Source of the DNA: JBOFSQ01 sp051651625 | GTDB lineage: Bacteria; Planctomycetota; Planctomycetia; Pirellulales; Thermoguttaceae | Assembly: GCA_051651625.1 (NCBI GenBank) | Contig: JBOFSQ010000021.1 | Location: 1-64,000, forward strand | Direction of reading: 5' to 3' | DNA length: 64,000 nucleotides | Shown: in pieces, positions 8,542 through 17,246 of the stretch | Layout: every line of letters begins with the position of its first letter | How positions within the stretch are numbered: the stretch's first letter is position 1 | Program-made: the position numbers and the translations under genes | Notes under the pieces: generated by a model | What the model was told of the DNA's origin: nothing | Seen by the model: the letters and a program-made list of their open reading frames with translations, nothing else | Database searches by the model: none

Positions 8542-8644
8542 GAATAAAAGCCGGAAAGGAGGCGTACTCGCCGTATTGACGGAAAACAAGTGTGAACCAC
8601 AATTCCGTCAATACGCTACGCTCCTTTCCGGCTTTTATTGCACG
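8542..8644 (-). repeat. ~100-bp imperfect palindrome, copy 2
   Basis: This is the reverse-complement counterpart of the element at 261-360, sharing GCCGGAAAGGAG, TGACGGAA, CACACTTGTT and TTTCCGGCTTTTATT blocks. It separates rpsG from fliI and could fold into a long hairpin that ends rpsG transcription, although no T-tract follows. Confidence 0.75.
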
Positions 8645-8672
8645 CCGACAAAAGGAAACAACTGCGGCTCGC

Positions 8673-9146
8673 TCAACTCCAAGCAAAGTGGGCGAACGCT
8701 TTGTTGGCATCGGCCATACGGTGAACGTTTTCACGCTTCGTGATTGCGGTACCGGTTTTGTTGTAGGCGTCGATGAGTTCGGCGGCGAGCTTTTTGTGTG
8801 TCGCCTGTCCTTTCTTGTCGCGCACGGCGGTCAGAAGCCAGCGGATGGCAAGCGACTGCTGACGGTTTCGCTGCACCTGCATCGGCACCTGATACGAAGC
8901 ACCACCAACGCGCTTCGACCGGACTTCGATGTTTGGCTTGATATTTTCGAGTGCTTGGTGGAACACGTCAATCGGCTCGGCGTCGGGGAGCCGCTCTTTG
9001 ATGAGGGCGAGGGCGTCGTAGAAGACGGCCTGCGCGATTGTCTTCTTGCCGTCCCACATGAGACAGTTGATGAACTTACTAGCCAAGAGCGAGTTGTGAA
9101 TTGGATCGCCCTTGAGTTGTTTGCGACTGGCAGTGATACGTCCCAT
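8673..9146 (-). CDS. rpsG: 30S ribosomal protein S7
   Basis: This 157-residue protein aligns along its full length with bacterial S7, with LLASKFINCLMWDGKKTIAQ, NIKPNIEVRSKRVGGASYQVP and an RENVHRMADANKAFAHF C-terminus. It binds the 3' major domain of 16S rRNA and nucleates head assembly. It lies 42 bases after rpsL on the same strand, as in the str operon, but fusA and tuf do not follow. Instead come a palindromic repeat and fliI. Confidence 0.97.
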   Translation of the reverse strand: MGRITASRKQLKGDPIHNSLLASKFINCLMWDGKKTIAQAVFYDALALIKERLPDAEPIDVFHQALENIKPNIEVRSKRVGGASYQVPMQVQRNRQQSLAIRWLLTAVRDKKGQATHKKLAAELIDAYNKTGTAITKRENVHRMADANKAFAHFAWS

Positions 9147-9188
9147 TGATAAGATACTCCTCTTTCGTCAACCGATTGGAAAAATTGT

Positions 9189-9608
9189 CTACTTCTTTTT
9201 TGCACCGGCACCGCCTTTGGCTGGTGCGCCTTTGCCTTTTGCAGCGCGTTTCGCGCCGTAACGGCTGCGTGCTTGACGGCGTGCGTCAACACCTGTTGCG
9301 TCGAGCGTTCCACGAATTACTTGGTAGCGAACGCCCGGCAAGTCGCGGACGCGCCCGCCGCGAACGAGAACAATCGAGTGTTCTTGCAACGAGTGACCTT
9401 CGCCCGGAATGTAAACCGTCACCTCTTTGCCGTTCGAGAGACGAACGCGGGTGATCTTCCGCAACGCCGAGTTCGGCTTCTTTGGCGACGTAGTACGCAC
9501 CAAGAGGCAGACGCCTCGCTTCTGCGAACACTTGTCGAGTACGGGCGACTTGGTCGTCGAACTCTGCTGAACACGATTCTTTCGGACGAGCTGGTTGATT
9601 GTCGGCAT
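9189..9608 (-). CDS. rpsL: 30S ribosomal protein S12
   Basis: This 139-residue protein is standard S12, starting MPTINQLVRKNR and carrying TTSPKKPNSALRK, GGEGHSLQ-like and VRDLPGVRYQVIRG blocks. The lysines of the PKKPNSALRK loop, where streptomycin-resistance changes arise in other bacteria, are unchanged. A lysine/glycine/alanine-rich tail (AAKGKGAPAKGGAGAKKK) extends it by about 15 residues beyond E. coli S12, which is common in this phylum. The ATG at 9608 is chosen by homology; the in-frame extension to 9671 is leader sequence. It is the first gene of an rpsL-rpsG unit driven by the promoter at 9690-9717. Confidence 0.97.
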   Translation of the reverse strand: MPTINQLVRKNRVQQSSTTKSPVLDKCSQKRGVCLLVRTTSPKKPNSALRKITRVRLSNGKEVTVYIPGEGHSLQEHSIVLVRGGRVRDLPGVRYQVIRGTLDATGVDARRQARSRYGAKRAAKGKGAPAKGGAGAKKK

Positions 9609-9689
9609 AAGTAACTGGGATCGCAAGGTGAGACTTCCAAAGGCCGAAACATAGTTAAGGCCGCCACACAATAATTAAATGGCTGCGGG

Positions 9690-9717
9690 ATTCTACAGAA
9701 AATCTACAGGGCGTCAA
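9690..9717 (-). promoter_or_regulatory. Sigma-70-type promoter of rpsL-rpsG
   Basis: On the minus strand a TTGACG -35 box (9712-9717) and a TAGAAT -10 box (9690-9695) are separated by 16 bases. The same boxes and spacing occur before rpsB at 21600-21627. Transcription would start near 9683, leaving a leader of about 75 bases before rpsL. Confidence 0.7.
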
Positions 9718-10032
9718 GTGAGGGGATGCAGTCAAGTTCACCGCACATCTTCTGAAACGTGTCACCAATCAATTCGCTCCCATTTCTCCCTTTTTCCCTA
9801 TTTTGACTAGACGCTCGCGGTTATGTGAGACGATTGTTAGAGTACGCTGTTTGAGTAGGCTAACATCGATTGGGGGCGACATGAACTGTGGGTGCATTGG
9901 GTGGCTGGCACATTTTCCAGCCACCCGGCAATTTACGCAGTCGGTTCGACTCTGGGGCTTTCGGTGCAATCGCCTTCGTTCCCAACCATTAACATTCCAC
10001 TCACAACCAGTGAGTTTTCTGGAGGTTTAACC
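9718..10032. other. Intergenic region between rpsL promoter and csrA
   Basis: No gene is supported here. It holds the divergent upstream regions of rpsL and csrA, a perfect 10-bp hairpin at 9899-9926, and the strong GGAGG ribosome-binding site of csrA at 10021-10025. I could not pick a convincing csrA promoter. Confidence 0.6.
9899..9926 (+). other. Hairpin in the csrA leader
   Basis: GGGTGGCTGG and CCAGCCACCC pair perfectly around an 8-base loop (CACATTTT), about 107 bases before the csrA start. No T-tract follows, so it is not a standard terminator; it may structure the csrA leader RNA. Confidence 0.5.
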
Positions 10033-10284
10033 ATGTTAGTTTTGTCTCGTTACCGCGACGAAAGCATCGTCATTGGCGATGATGTCGTCATAACAGTTGT
10101 TGACGTTCGTGGAGACCGTGTTAGGCTCGGCATTGATGCTCCGTCGCACGTTTCCGTCCATCGGCGCGAAGTCTACGACGCCATCGCCCGTGAGAAAAAA
10201 ATACAAGAGACCAGTACGCAGCAAGCTATTGCTGCCGCCGGTGTACTTGATACTATGGCCGAGCTAGGAGGTGTCGCGCGGTAA
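10033..10284 (+). CDS. csrA: Carbon storage regulator CsrA
   Basis: This 83-residue RNA-binding regulator starts with the near-invariant MLVLSRYRDESIVIGD, then VRLGIDAP and VSVHRREVYDAI. The C-terminal helix/tail is about 20 residues longer than in E. coli. CsrA dimers bind GGA-bearing hairpins in mRNA leaders and repress or stabilise messages; in many flagellated bacteria they repress flagellin translation. The next gene is a flagellin, and its AAAGGA ribosome-binding site contains GGA, which fits such control (inference). The ATG at 10033 has GGAGG 7 bases upstream. The longer frame starting at 9892 is rejected. A clear terminator follows. Confidence 0.95.
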   Translation: MLVLSRYRDESIVIGDDVVITVVDVRGDRVRLGIDAPSHVSVHRREVYDAIAREKKIQETSTQQAIAAAGVLDTMAELGGVAR

Positions 10285-10322
10285 AAAGTCGCACGACCAC
10301 TCCGCTTGATCGGTTTCTCTTC

Positions 10323-10358
10323 AAAAAGCCACGTTGCCGAAAGGTAACGTGGCTTTTT
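10323..10358 (+). terminator. Rho-independent terminator after csrA
   Basis: The arms AAAAAGCCACGTT and AACGTGGCTTTTT pair almost perfectly and end in a run of five T. It lies 39 bases after the csrA stop and should insulate csrA from the flagellin gene. The A-run on the left also makes it usable in reverse. Confidence 0.85.
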
Positions 10359-10373
10359 GTGTTAACCGTCTGA

Positions 10374-10425
10374 AACCGTTCACTCCGAAATCGGAGTACC
10401 GATTTCTCCGTTCGCGGCTGTCATT
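10374..10425 (+). repeat. Hairpin repeat with variable stem and constant AGTA loop, copy 1
   Basis: This copy reads AACCGTTCACTCCG, then stem AAATCGG, loop AGTA, stem CCGATTT, then CTCCGTTCGCGGCTG and TCATT. Two more copies with the same flanks and loop but different stems lie at 15884-15936 and 15987-16032. Confidence 0.7.
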
Positions 10426-10874
10426 GCCGCCTCTCAAAATCGTTACACGTCATACCGCCCTATCCTGCGAAGTCTACCTAAATCGCCTCACCTCCGTTCT
10501 CCGATGCTACCGGCGATGGCACTAGTGTTCACGCCTTTTGGCCCCCTCCCCAGAGAGCGATTGTGTGAACGGTGGTGTTACTTGAGCGGTAAGGATGCGG
10601 ACGCCAGCACGAATGCTGCGTCTTACAAGGATGACCAATCAAGTACGTTGACAGCGCGAACAAAAAACGCTTACAACGTCGTTTGAATTTCGGTTCTCTC
10701 ACGACGAGAGATTCTCACACACAACCAATAGACAATCGCCTCACGGATAACGAGGCTCGTAGCGCACGAAGTGCTATGCGATAAACGTTTTGTGAAAACA
10801 AGAACGATTTAGCGCGGCGGAGTGATTTACGGCTTCACGACGAGGTTGATTGGCGAGAGAAAGGATTTCCTCCC
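10426..10874 (+). other. Flagellin upstream region
   Basis: No credible gene is seen in these 449 bases; short open frames lack ribosome-binding sites and family resemblance. It contains the candidate promoter at 10648-10677, a long leader and the AAGGA ribosome-binding site at 10861-10865. I found no good sigma-28 or sigma-54 promoter. Confidence 0.5.
10648..10677 (+). promoter_or_regulatory. Candidate promoter of the flagellin gene
   Basis: A perfect TTGACA -35 box (10648-10653) is followed after 18 bases by TACAAC (10672-10677). If used, it gives a leader of about 190 bases, long enough for CsrA control. The -10 is one base short of a good match. Confidence 0.4.
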
Positions 10875-13800
10875 ATGACAGGTCTGTATCTCAATACGAA
10901 CGTGAGTTCGCTACAGTCGCAGAATTATCTGCGACGGAACATGAGCGACCTCTCCAATGTGTTGACCCGTTTGAGTACGGGTTTACGCATCAATTCCGGC
11001 AAAGACGACCCGGCGGGTCTCATTGCCAGTGAGCTGATTCGCAGCGACATCACCGGTGCGAAGATGGCCATTCGCAACACGCAGCGTGCTAACAGCGTCA
11101 TCTCGATTGCTGACAGTGCGTTGGGGCAAGTTTCGTCGATGCTCAACGACATCCGCGGCCTCATCAACGAAGCGGCCAACGACGGTGCGATGAGTGCCGA
11201 CCAAATTGCCGCAAACCAACTGCAAATCGACGCCTCGCTCGACTCCATCGACCGAATCGCCCGTACTACGAACTACATGGGCAAGAAGATTCTCGATGGT
11301 TCGCTCGACTTCGTAACCGCAGGCAGCGACCCAACGCAGATGGACTACCTCCGAATCGACTCGGCCAACTTTGGTACCGCGCCGAAGATCGGTGTGAACA
11401 TCGACATCGTAAAAGATGCCGACAACGCCCGCCTCTTCTTCAACCGCGCCGGTGTGAGCCAGAAAACGGTACTCGAAATCGGTGGCAACAAAGGTTCGGA
11501 AGTTATAAACCTTGGAGCCAATGCAACAGTCGTTGACATCGCTCGCAGCGTGAACCTCGTCTCCGACGCCACGGGCGTTCGCGCCATCGTCGGACAAGAA
11601 GCGACGAAGGGACAACTTCTCGCCACGAGTGCCGGTGGCGGTGTTAACAACGACATCAACATCACCGCGCTCGACGCCGGTTTTATGCAGGGAAACTACT
11701 CTGTTAAGTTCTCCGCTGGAACTGGTTCAAAAACGAACTACGCCATCACCACGCCCGCACCAAACAAAGCAGGCGTAATCGACATCCAACTCGAAATGGA
11801 AGAAGCCAAAGGCGCGTCTGCACACGCCCTCAACTACTACTTCGATATTCAAGCGAGACAGTCGGGCACGATGTTCAACGATACCGATGTTATCTTCGTC
11901 GAAGACAACGCGGCTTCAACGACGATCAACGGCGTGACTTACAACGCGGCGGCAAGTTTCGAGAAGGGGCCACGCGCGGCGACGGGAACGCTAGTTGAGA
12001 GAAATGCCGCTGGTGCTGTCCTCGCTGGTGGAAACACGCTCAAACTCTCCGCTGCATCGACGGGGACGGCGTTCAACAATGTCGATATTCAGTACGTCAA
12101 AGACAGCTCCTTGGCGACATCCGCTGGTGCTTCGTATGATGCGGATGCGAAAATTCTCACCATCGCTGTTCGTGACGACAACACAACGTATGCCGATGTC
12201 GCTGCCGCACTCAAAGCCAACACCGATTTTCGGCTCAACGATGTCACCACAACAGCGGGCGGTGTGAGCGTCACGTTCGACACCAAAATCGCCGGTGCCG
12301 CCGACCAACTCGCCCGAGACGCCATCGGTGCCACCGGTGCCACGATGGGAACTGCCAGCAACGCTCTCGTCGTCCGGTATCAAAACAACGGCAACACCGC
12401 ACTCGCCGACATCACGGCGGTAATCAACAGCTACACCAACACCGCAACCGGCCAAACCGGTTCGCTCTTCGAAGCGAAAGTGATCAACGGCGTTGACTCG
12501 TCGATCAAGATCAACACTACTGCTGCGCAAGTGACGCTGGGACTCGGTGCCATACCTGGTACCGACACGACGTTCTCGTTCAACTACAACCAGATCAAAA
12601 CCAGTTCGGGAAAACCGACCAACGGTCTCTTCGACGGGATGAAGATCGCGCTAGTCGATGGTGCCGCTGCCGTCCCGCCATCTATCGGTAACCGCTACGA
12701 CCTCGGCAGCAACACTGTCGTCATCGACATCACTGCGGCTGGAGCCCCCACCAACGGCAATACGCTCGCCACGCACATCGCAAACACCATCAACGGTCAG
12801 CGTATCGCCGGTCAACCTGCGGGCGAGACAATCGTCGTCCCCGCTGGTTCGGTAACAGCGAGCGCAAACACGGCAATCGTTGTCGCCGACGATACTGGCA
12901 AGTCCGCCTACGTTAACGCAGGCATCGCCTCAAAGTTTCAAGGCAACACAACGTTTGGGAAGATACTGCAAGGCGGGAGTTGCGGTTACGTTAGCAAGTT
13001 GACGGCGAACCAAGTGATCGACTACATCAACGGCAACGAAGAGTTGAGTCGGTTGATTCGCGCGGAGAATGCGTTCAAGAGCAACGGTTCGGGTAAGGTC
13101 ACGCTGTTTGACGAAGCGGCGTATTATGGCAGTCAGAATGCTGATAACGCGCTGCAATTTCTTGGGCCGAAAGGTTCGACGAATGTTGTGTTTACGGGGA
13201 GTGTTCCGAACCAGCAGCTTTCGCTCGGATTTATTCCCGCCGCGACTGCGCTTCCCGAGGCGACGCTCGTTTCAACGAACGCCAACGCTGCGTTCACGTT
13301 ACTCGGTGCGCAGAAAGGTGCGGCCTACGACGACGTTGCGGTGCGGTTTATCGCGTCGGCGAACGGAACGAGTTCGGTGACATACAACGACTGTCCGAGT
13401 AGTGCGATGGCTTACGTCTCGCTCAATCCGACTGGAGCACTCAACACAAACAGTGGCTTCATTGTGAACGCGAAGACGCCGGGCGAAGACTATAACAACA
13501 CGTCGATTGTTTTCCGATACGATGCCAGTCAGAGCGCGCCCGCAAAGGCAGCCTACGACAAAGACAACAAACGTCTCGTCGTCACGGTTAACAGCAACTC
13601 TGGTAATCCGTCGAGTAATCCGCCGTCGGTGACGACGCAGCAAATCATTGACGCGATCAACACGACGCCAGAGTTCTCCGCCGAACTCGACCACTCCGGC
13701 GGCGTCAACAACGGCAACGGTGCGTCAAACCTGCTGTTCCCAGAGACGAACCCGGTTGCCACGTTCTCCAATGGCGCGAAGCTGGCAATCAAATCGACCA

Positions 13801-15791
13801 TCACTGATGGCAGCGGTAACCCTGCGGCGGCGTTGTTCAAGGACATGACGGTGACGACGGTTGCTGCCACTGCCGCCGCTGCCACTGTCGCTTACGATCC
13901 TGCTACGCACACGCTGACTATCAAACCACAATCAGGAGCAGGTGGCGATGCCGCAACCATTGCAGCCATTGAAGCCTATTTCGATGGAACCGTACCAGTC
14001 CGCGGGCAGAACATCACGATGGCCACTGGCGATGTCACGCTCACTGGAGGATCGTTTCCAGCAACTGCCGAATCCACCGGCTTCGTCACCGGTGCAACGA
14101 CAGCAGAAGTGACGATTGGGAACACTGGTCAGACGGGTGGTAACAAAGGCGGCACAGTCGAGATTCGTCTTGCCAGTGGGGCCGATGGAAACTCGGTACT
14201 CACCTCAAAAGATGTGATCGATATGATCAATGCCGATTCGGTCGTGAGCAAGTATTTTTCGGCGAGGTCGTATGTTGGAAGTGATAGCACGGGGACGTTC
14301 AACTTTCACTCCGACACGATTCGCAACTTTGTCGATGGGAATGGCAAAACGTATCCGGCGACGGTGATGAAGACAAGTGGCGGTGTTGCAGGTGAAGACT
14401 TGATGGAGATCAAACTCGCCACCGACAAGAACGGTTACGTCACGACGACGGCCCGTGATTTGGTGAACTTCATGAATGAACTCGATGCCGATACGACGCG
14501 CGGAATCAGTGTGAGTCTTGTCTACCCACAAGGAGTTGACAACTTGCTGCGAACGTGGTCAACGGACATTTGTGGTAACGTCACCGAAGAGCAGGCGTGT
14601 GCTGATCCGTATGGCTACGGTCTTCTCAAGCCGACCATCATAACGGACAACTGCAACAACGTCTTCTTCGAGCCGATTGAGTTCAATTCGTTTGGCGAGA
14701 AGACTTCACCGACACGTCCTTGGGGCGAGGTGGTTGCGGTCAACGGGATTGACGCATCGTTCCGTGTCTACGCCAGCCAAGCTGGGACGGATTATGAAGG
14801 AGTGTCGATCCAGTACATCGCCACGACTGGCGGAGCAGGCGGCGCGCCGCGTGCGGAGTACGATGCCAAGGAAAAGAAACTCAACGTCTACTTCTTGGAG
14901 GGTTCGACGGCGACGACGATTGCGAATCTGATCCAAAACAGTGAGCAGACGAAGAATCTCTTCACCGTGCAGCAGCTTGGAACAGGTAGCGGCATAGTCA
15001 CCGTAGACGACGATTCGGTTTCGCTGAAGAACGGTACTTACAACGCCGGTTATCGCGGTGGCGCAGTGATGCTTGGTGCAGCCGACGCCGATCCGCACAA
15101 GTTGGTTTTCGAATCGACGGCACAAGGTACGGAACAGCGAGTCGATGTACGAGTGATGAATGGTGCTCCGTTCGACACCTACGATGCCGCTGGCAACAAA
15201 GTTCAGCGCGACTACGGTGAAGATATGGTCGCTCGCATCAACGGTTTGACGATGGTAGCCCACGGACGCAACCTGTCTGTAAGCAATTCGATGCTTGCGA
15301 TGTCGCTTACAGTGAGCGACAAAGTTACGACAGGCGACACGATTTCGTTTGACATTGTGTCGGGCGGTGCGACGTTCCAAATCGGGCCGGATGTTGTGAG
15401 TTCGCAGCAGTTGCGTCTTGGTTTCCAAAGTATGAGTACGGCTCGTCTTGGCGGCCCATCGGGACGACTGATGCAGTTGCGTGACGGCGAAGTTGGGAGT
15501 CTCATCAACAACACCAAACTTGCCGACTTGATTGTGCAAGAAGCGATTAACTCGGTGGCGGTGTTGCGCGGACGACTCGGAACGATTCAGCGGAGTACGC
15601 TCGACCCGAACATGTCGGTCTTGCAGGACACGCTAGTCGAGATGGAAGCCGCCGACGCGATCATCTCCAACGCCGACTTCGCAGAGGAATCGTCGCGGCT
15701 TACGCGGACGCAGATTATGGTGCAGTCGGGAGCGAAAACGCTCTCACTAGCCAACCAGCTTCCGCAGTACGCAGCGATGCTACTCGGATAG
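10875..15791 (+). CDS. Giant flagellin (1638 residues)
   Basis: The first ~150 residues are a clear flagellin D0/D1 domain (YLNTNVSSLQSQNYLRRN, LSTGLRINSGKDDPAGL, NDGAMSADQIAANQLQID). The last ~92 are the matching C-terminal helix (AINSVAVLRGRLG, ISNADFAEESSRLTRTQ). The core that builds the flagellar filament is thus intact. Between them lie about 1400 surface-exposed residues, against a few hundred in ordinary flagellins. This insert holds at least seven divergent repeats with the pattern G-x2-Y/F-N/D-D-V-x-I-x-Y then A-x-YD-x-K-x-L-x-V, resembling flagellin hook IN motifs, near 11866, 12031, 12608, 13297, 13457, 13787 and 14758. Several cysteines lie in the insert, which is unusual for flagellins. 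The start has AAGGA nine bases upstream, and a strong terminator follows, so it is a single-gene unit. Confidence 0.93.
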   Translation: MTGLYLNTNVSSLQSQNYLRRNMSDLSNVLTRLSTGLRINSGKDDPAGLIASELIRSDITGAKMAIRNTQRANSVISIADSALGQVSSMLNDIRGLINEAANDGAMSADQIAANQLQIDASLDSIDRIARTTNYMGKKILDGSLDFVTAGSDPTQMDYLRIDSANFGTAPKIGVNIDIVKDADNARLFFNRAGVSQKTVLEIGGNKGSEVINLGANATVVDIARSVNLVSDATGVRAIVGQEATKGQLLATSAGGGVNNDINITALDAGFMQGNYSVKFSAGTGSKTNYAITTPAPNKAGVIDIQLEMEEAKGASAHALNYYFDIQARQSGTMFNDTDVIFVEDNAASTTINGVTYNAAASFEKGPRAATGTLVERNAAGAVLAGGNTLKLSAASTGTAFNNVDIQYVKDSSLATSAGASYDADAKILTIAVRDDNTTYADVAAALKANTDFRLNDVTTTAGGVSVTFDTKIAGAADQLARDAIGATGATMGTASNALVVRYQNNGNTALADITAVINSYTNTATGQTGSLFEAKVINGVDSSIKINTTAAQVTLGLGAIPGTDTTFSFNYNQIKTSSGKPTNGLFDGMKIALVDGAAAVPPSIGNRYDLGSNTVVIDITAAGAPTNGNTLATHIANTINGQRIAGQPAGETIVVPAGSVTASANTAIVVADDTGKSAYVNAGIASKFQGNTTFGKILQGGSCGYVSKLTANQVIDYINGNEELSRLIRAENAFKSNGSGKVTLFDEAAYYGSQNADNALQFLGPKGSTNVVFTGSVPNQQLSLGFIPAATALPEATLVSTNANAAFTLLGAQKGAAYDDVAVRFIASANGTSSVTYNDCPSSAMAYVSLNPTGALNTNSGFIVNAKTPGEDYNNTSIVFRYDASQSAPAKAAYDKDNKRLVVTVNSNSGNPSSNPPSVTTQQIIDAINTTPEFSAELDHSGGVNNGNGASNLLFPETNPVATFSNGAKLAIKSTITDGSGNPAAALFKDMTVTTVAATAAAATVAYDPATHTLTIKPQSGAGGDAATIAAIEAYFDGTVPVRGQNITMATGDVTLTGGSFPATAESTGFVTGATTAEVTIGNTGQTGGNKGGTVEIRLASGADGNSVLTSKDVIDMINADSVVSKYFSARSYVGSDSTGTFNFHSDTIRNFVDGNGKTYPATVMKTSGGVAGEDLMEIKLATDKNGYVTTTARDLVNFMNELDADTTRGISVSLVYPQGVDNLLRTWSTDICGNVTEEQACADPYGYGLLKPTIITDNCNNVFFEPIEFNSFGEKTSPTRPWGEVVAVNGIDASFRVYASQAGTDYEGVSIQYIATTGGAGGAPRAEYDAKEKKLNVYFLEGSTATTIANLIQNSEQTKNLFTVQQLGTGSGIVTVDDDSVSLKNGTYNAGYRGGAVMLGAADADPHKLVFESTAQGTEQRVDVRVMNGAPFDTYDAAGNKVQRDYGEDMVARINGLTMVAHGRNLSVSNSMLAMSLTVSDKVTTGDTISFDIVSGGATFQIGPDVVSSQQLRLGFQSMSTARLGGPSGRLMQLRDGEVGSLINNTKLADLIVQEAINSVAVLRGRLGTIQRSTLDPNMSVLQDTLVEMEAADAIISNADFAEESSRLTRTQIMVQSGAKTLSLANQLPQYAAMLLG

Positions 15792-15836
15792 CGAACGCCC
15801 CCATAGAAGGCGTTGCGTAACAGCAACAGCTCTCTG

Positions 15837-15870
15837 CGGGCAGACCCAAACGGGCCTGCCCGTTTTTTTT
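15837..15870 (+). terminator. Rho-independent terminator after the flagellin gene
   Basis: Arms CGGGCAG and CTGCCCG with a 12-base loop are followed by eight T, 45 bases after the stop codon. Confidence 0.88.
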
Positions 15871-15883
15871 GTTGTGTGTGCCC

Positions 15884-16032
15884 AATGGCAGCCGGAAACG
15901 CAGAAAATCGGTACTCCGATTTTCGGAGTGACCGGTAGTGAAGACGCCGCACTGTGGGAAACCGGTCACTACGCGCGACGTCGCACAACCGGTCACTCCG
16001 CCGGAGTACCGGCTCCGTTCGCGGCTGCCATT
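15884..16032. repeat. Two inverted copies of the AGTA-loop hairpin repeat
   Basis: The minus-strand copy at 15884-15936 has stem AAAATCGG / CCGATTTT. The plus-strand copy at 15987-16032 has stem CCGG / CCGG. Both keep the AGTA loop and the outer ACCGGTCACTCCG and CGGCTGCCATT flanks, as does the copy at 10374. The stem sequences differ but pair within each copy. This fills most of the gap before the lpxA promoter. Confidence 0.7.
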
Positions 16033-16122
16033 CGGAAGCGTAAGCGAGTGTCCAGAATCGCCACTCGGCATAGAGTTCGTCATTCCCGCGTATGCGTTAA
16101 CGGTTCCCCCAAAAAACCGCTC

Positions 16123-16151
16123 TTGACCCAAAACGCCATTTCTGGTACGAT
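16123..16151 (+). promoter_or_regulatory. Sigma-70-type promoter of lpxA
   Basis: TTGACC (16123-16128) and TACGAT (16146-16151) are spaced by 17 bases. The leader to the lpxA start would be about 155 bases and shows no supported gene. Confidence 0.6.
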
Positions 16152-16314
16152 ACGCCCGCCGTTTGCACCTGTGCGACAAGGACGTTGTACGCGAATGGTA
16201 CCGGGCCTTGCATCTGGGGCAACGAGATGTCCTGCGGTCCACGTTGTGGTGCTGACGCACGATGCGAAAGTGCCACACGATATTTTTTGCACCAATCCCA
16301 AGGAAGGTTTTTCT

Positions 16315-17226
16315 GTGGCCATTCATCCTAGCGCAATCGTTCACCCAAACACGAGTATTGCTTCCGATGTAGAAATCGGGCCTTTTTGCGTCGTTGACGC
16401 AGACGTGCAGATCGGCGCGGGGTGTCGTTTGGAGGCACGGGTTTCGATCAAACAGGGGACGATCATCGGCGAGAGCAACAACTTCTTCGATGGGTGCGTC
16501 ATCGGCGGAATGCCGCAACACCTCGCGGCGCAGACGATTGAAGGAAGCGTCGAGATCGGTTCGGGGAACACGTTCCGCGAGAACGTCACGATTCACCGGT
16601 CGATGAGCTGCGAGACAGCAACGATTGTCGGCGACAACAACTTCTTGATGGTTAACAGTCACGTCGCACACGATTGCCACGTTGGGAACCATAATACGAT
16701 TGTCAACAACACCATGCTTGGCGGCCACGTCAGCGTCGGCGACCGTGTAAACATCGGTGGCGGAACGGGCGTACATCAATTTTGCCGCATCGGTTCGTAT
16801 GCGATGGTTGGCGGAATGTCGGTCATCACGCAAGACGTTCCACCGTACATGCTTATCGACGGACGAACGAGTCGCGTCGTCGGTCTCAATCTTGTTGGTT
16901 TACGGCGTGCTGGACTTGGTGCAGACGAGATCAAACTTCTCAAGGAGGGGTTTCAGATTCTCTATCACCGCGACCTGACTTGGCGTGAGATTCTCAAGAC
17001 GATGGACGACCGTGCAATCGAAACCAAATCAAAACACCTCGCGGAGATGTCGCGTTTTCTTGCGACGACGACTCGCGGCATCGTCAGCGAACGCCGTGCA
17101 ACCGAACACCGTGCGATCTCGCGTCACGATTCTTTTAGCGGCGAAACGACCGGTGTACCCACACCCGCACTAATGCCGCGCACCGGCGACGAAGAGACAA
17201 TTCACCTGCGCGTTAGAGCGGGCTGA
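16315..17226 (+). CDS. lpxA: Acyl-ACP--UDP-N-acetylglucosamine O-acyltransferase
   Basis: This 303-residue protein catalyses the first step of lipid A synthesis. The left-handed beta-helix hexapeptide repeats run from residue 1 (AIHPSAIVHPNTSIASDVEIG). The catalytic segment NSHVAHDCHVGN carries the general-base His119, equivalent to E. coli His125. GGGTGVHQFCRIGSYAMVGG and DVPPYMLIDG follow. The family is usually near 260 residues; the extra ~40 here form a polar C-terminal tail. The GTG at 16315 is chosen because AAGGAAGG lies 7 bases upstream and the protein then begins at the family's usual N-terminus. The in-frame extension upstream has no homology. It indicates a lipopolysaccharide-bearing outer membrane. 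Confidence 0.93.
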   Translation: MAIHPSAIVHPNTSIASDVEIGPFCVVDADVQIGAGCRLEARVSIKQGTIIGESNNFFDGCVIGGMPQHLAAQTIEGSVEIGSGNTFRENVTIHRSMSCETATIVGDNNFLMVNSHVAHDCHVGNHNTIVNNTMLGGHVSVGDRVNIGGGTGVHQFCRIGSYAMVGGMSVITQDVPPYMLIDGRTSRVVGLNLVGLRRAGLGADEIKLLKEGFQILYHRDLTWREILKTMDDRAIETKSKHLAEMSRFLATTTRGIVSERRATEHRAISRHDSFSGETTGVPTPALMPRTGDEETIHLRVRAG

Positions 17227-17246
17227 AACCGCAAACCGCGTGTACA

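Noticed and set aside
8514..8600. Longer FliI start reading into the palindrome
   Set aside because: The added residues are translated repeat sequence, and FliI proteins normally begin near the ATG at 8513.
10514..10529. Possible sigma-54 promoter (TGGCAC then TTCAC) before the flagellin
   Set aside because: The -12 element lacks the required GC at the right spacing.
10504..10686. A 60-codon frame upstream of the flagellin gene
   Set aside because: No ribosome-binding site, no family resemblance, and it overlaps the best promoter candidate.
10770..10795. Possible sigma-28 -10 box (TGCGATAA) before the flagellin
   Set aside because: No TAAAGTTT-like -35 at the proper distance.
15715..16833. 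A 372-codon minus-strand frame
   Set aside because: It spans the flagellin end, its terminator and lpxA, crossing strong signals of real genes on the other strand.
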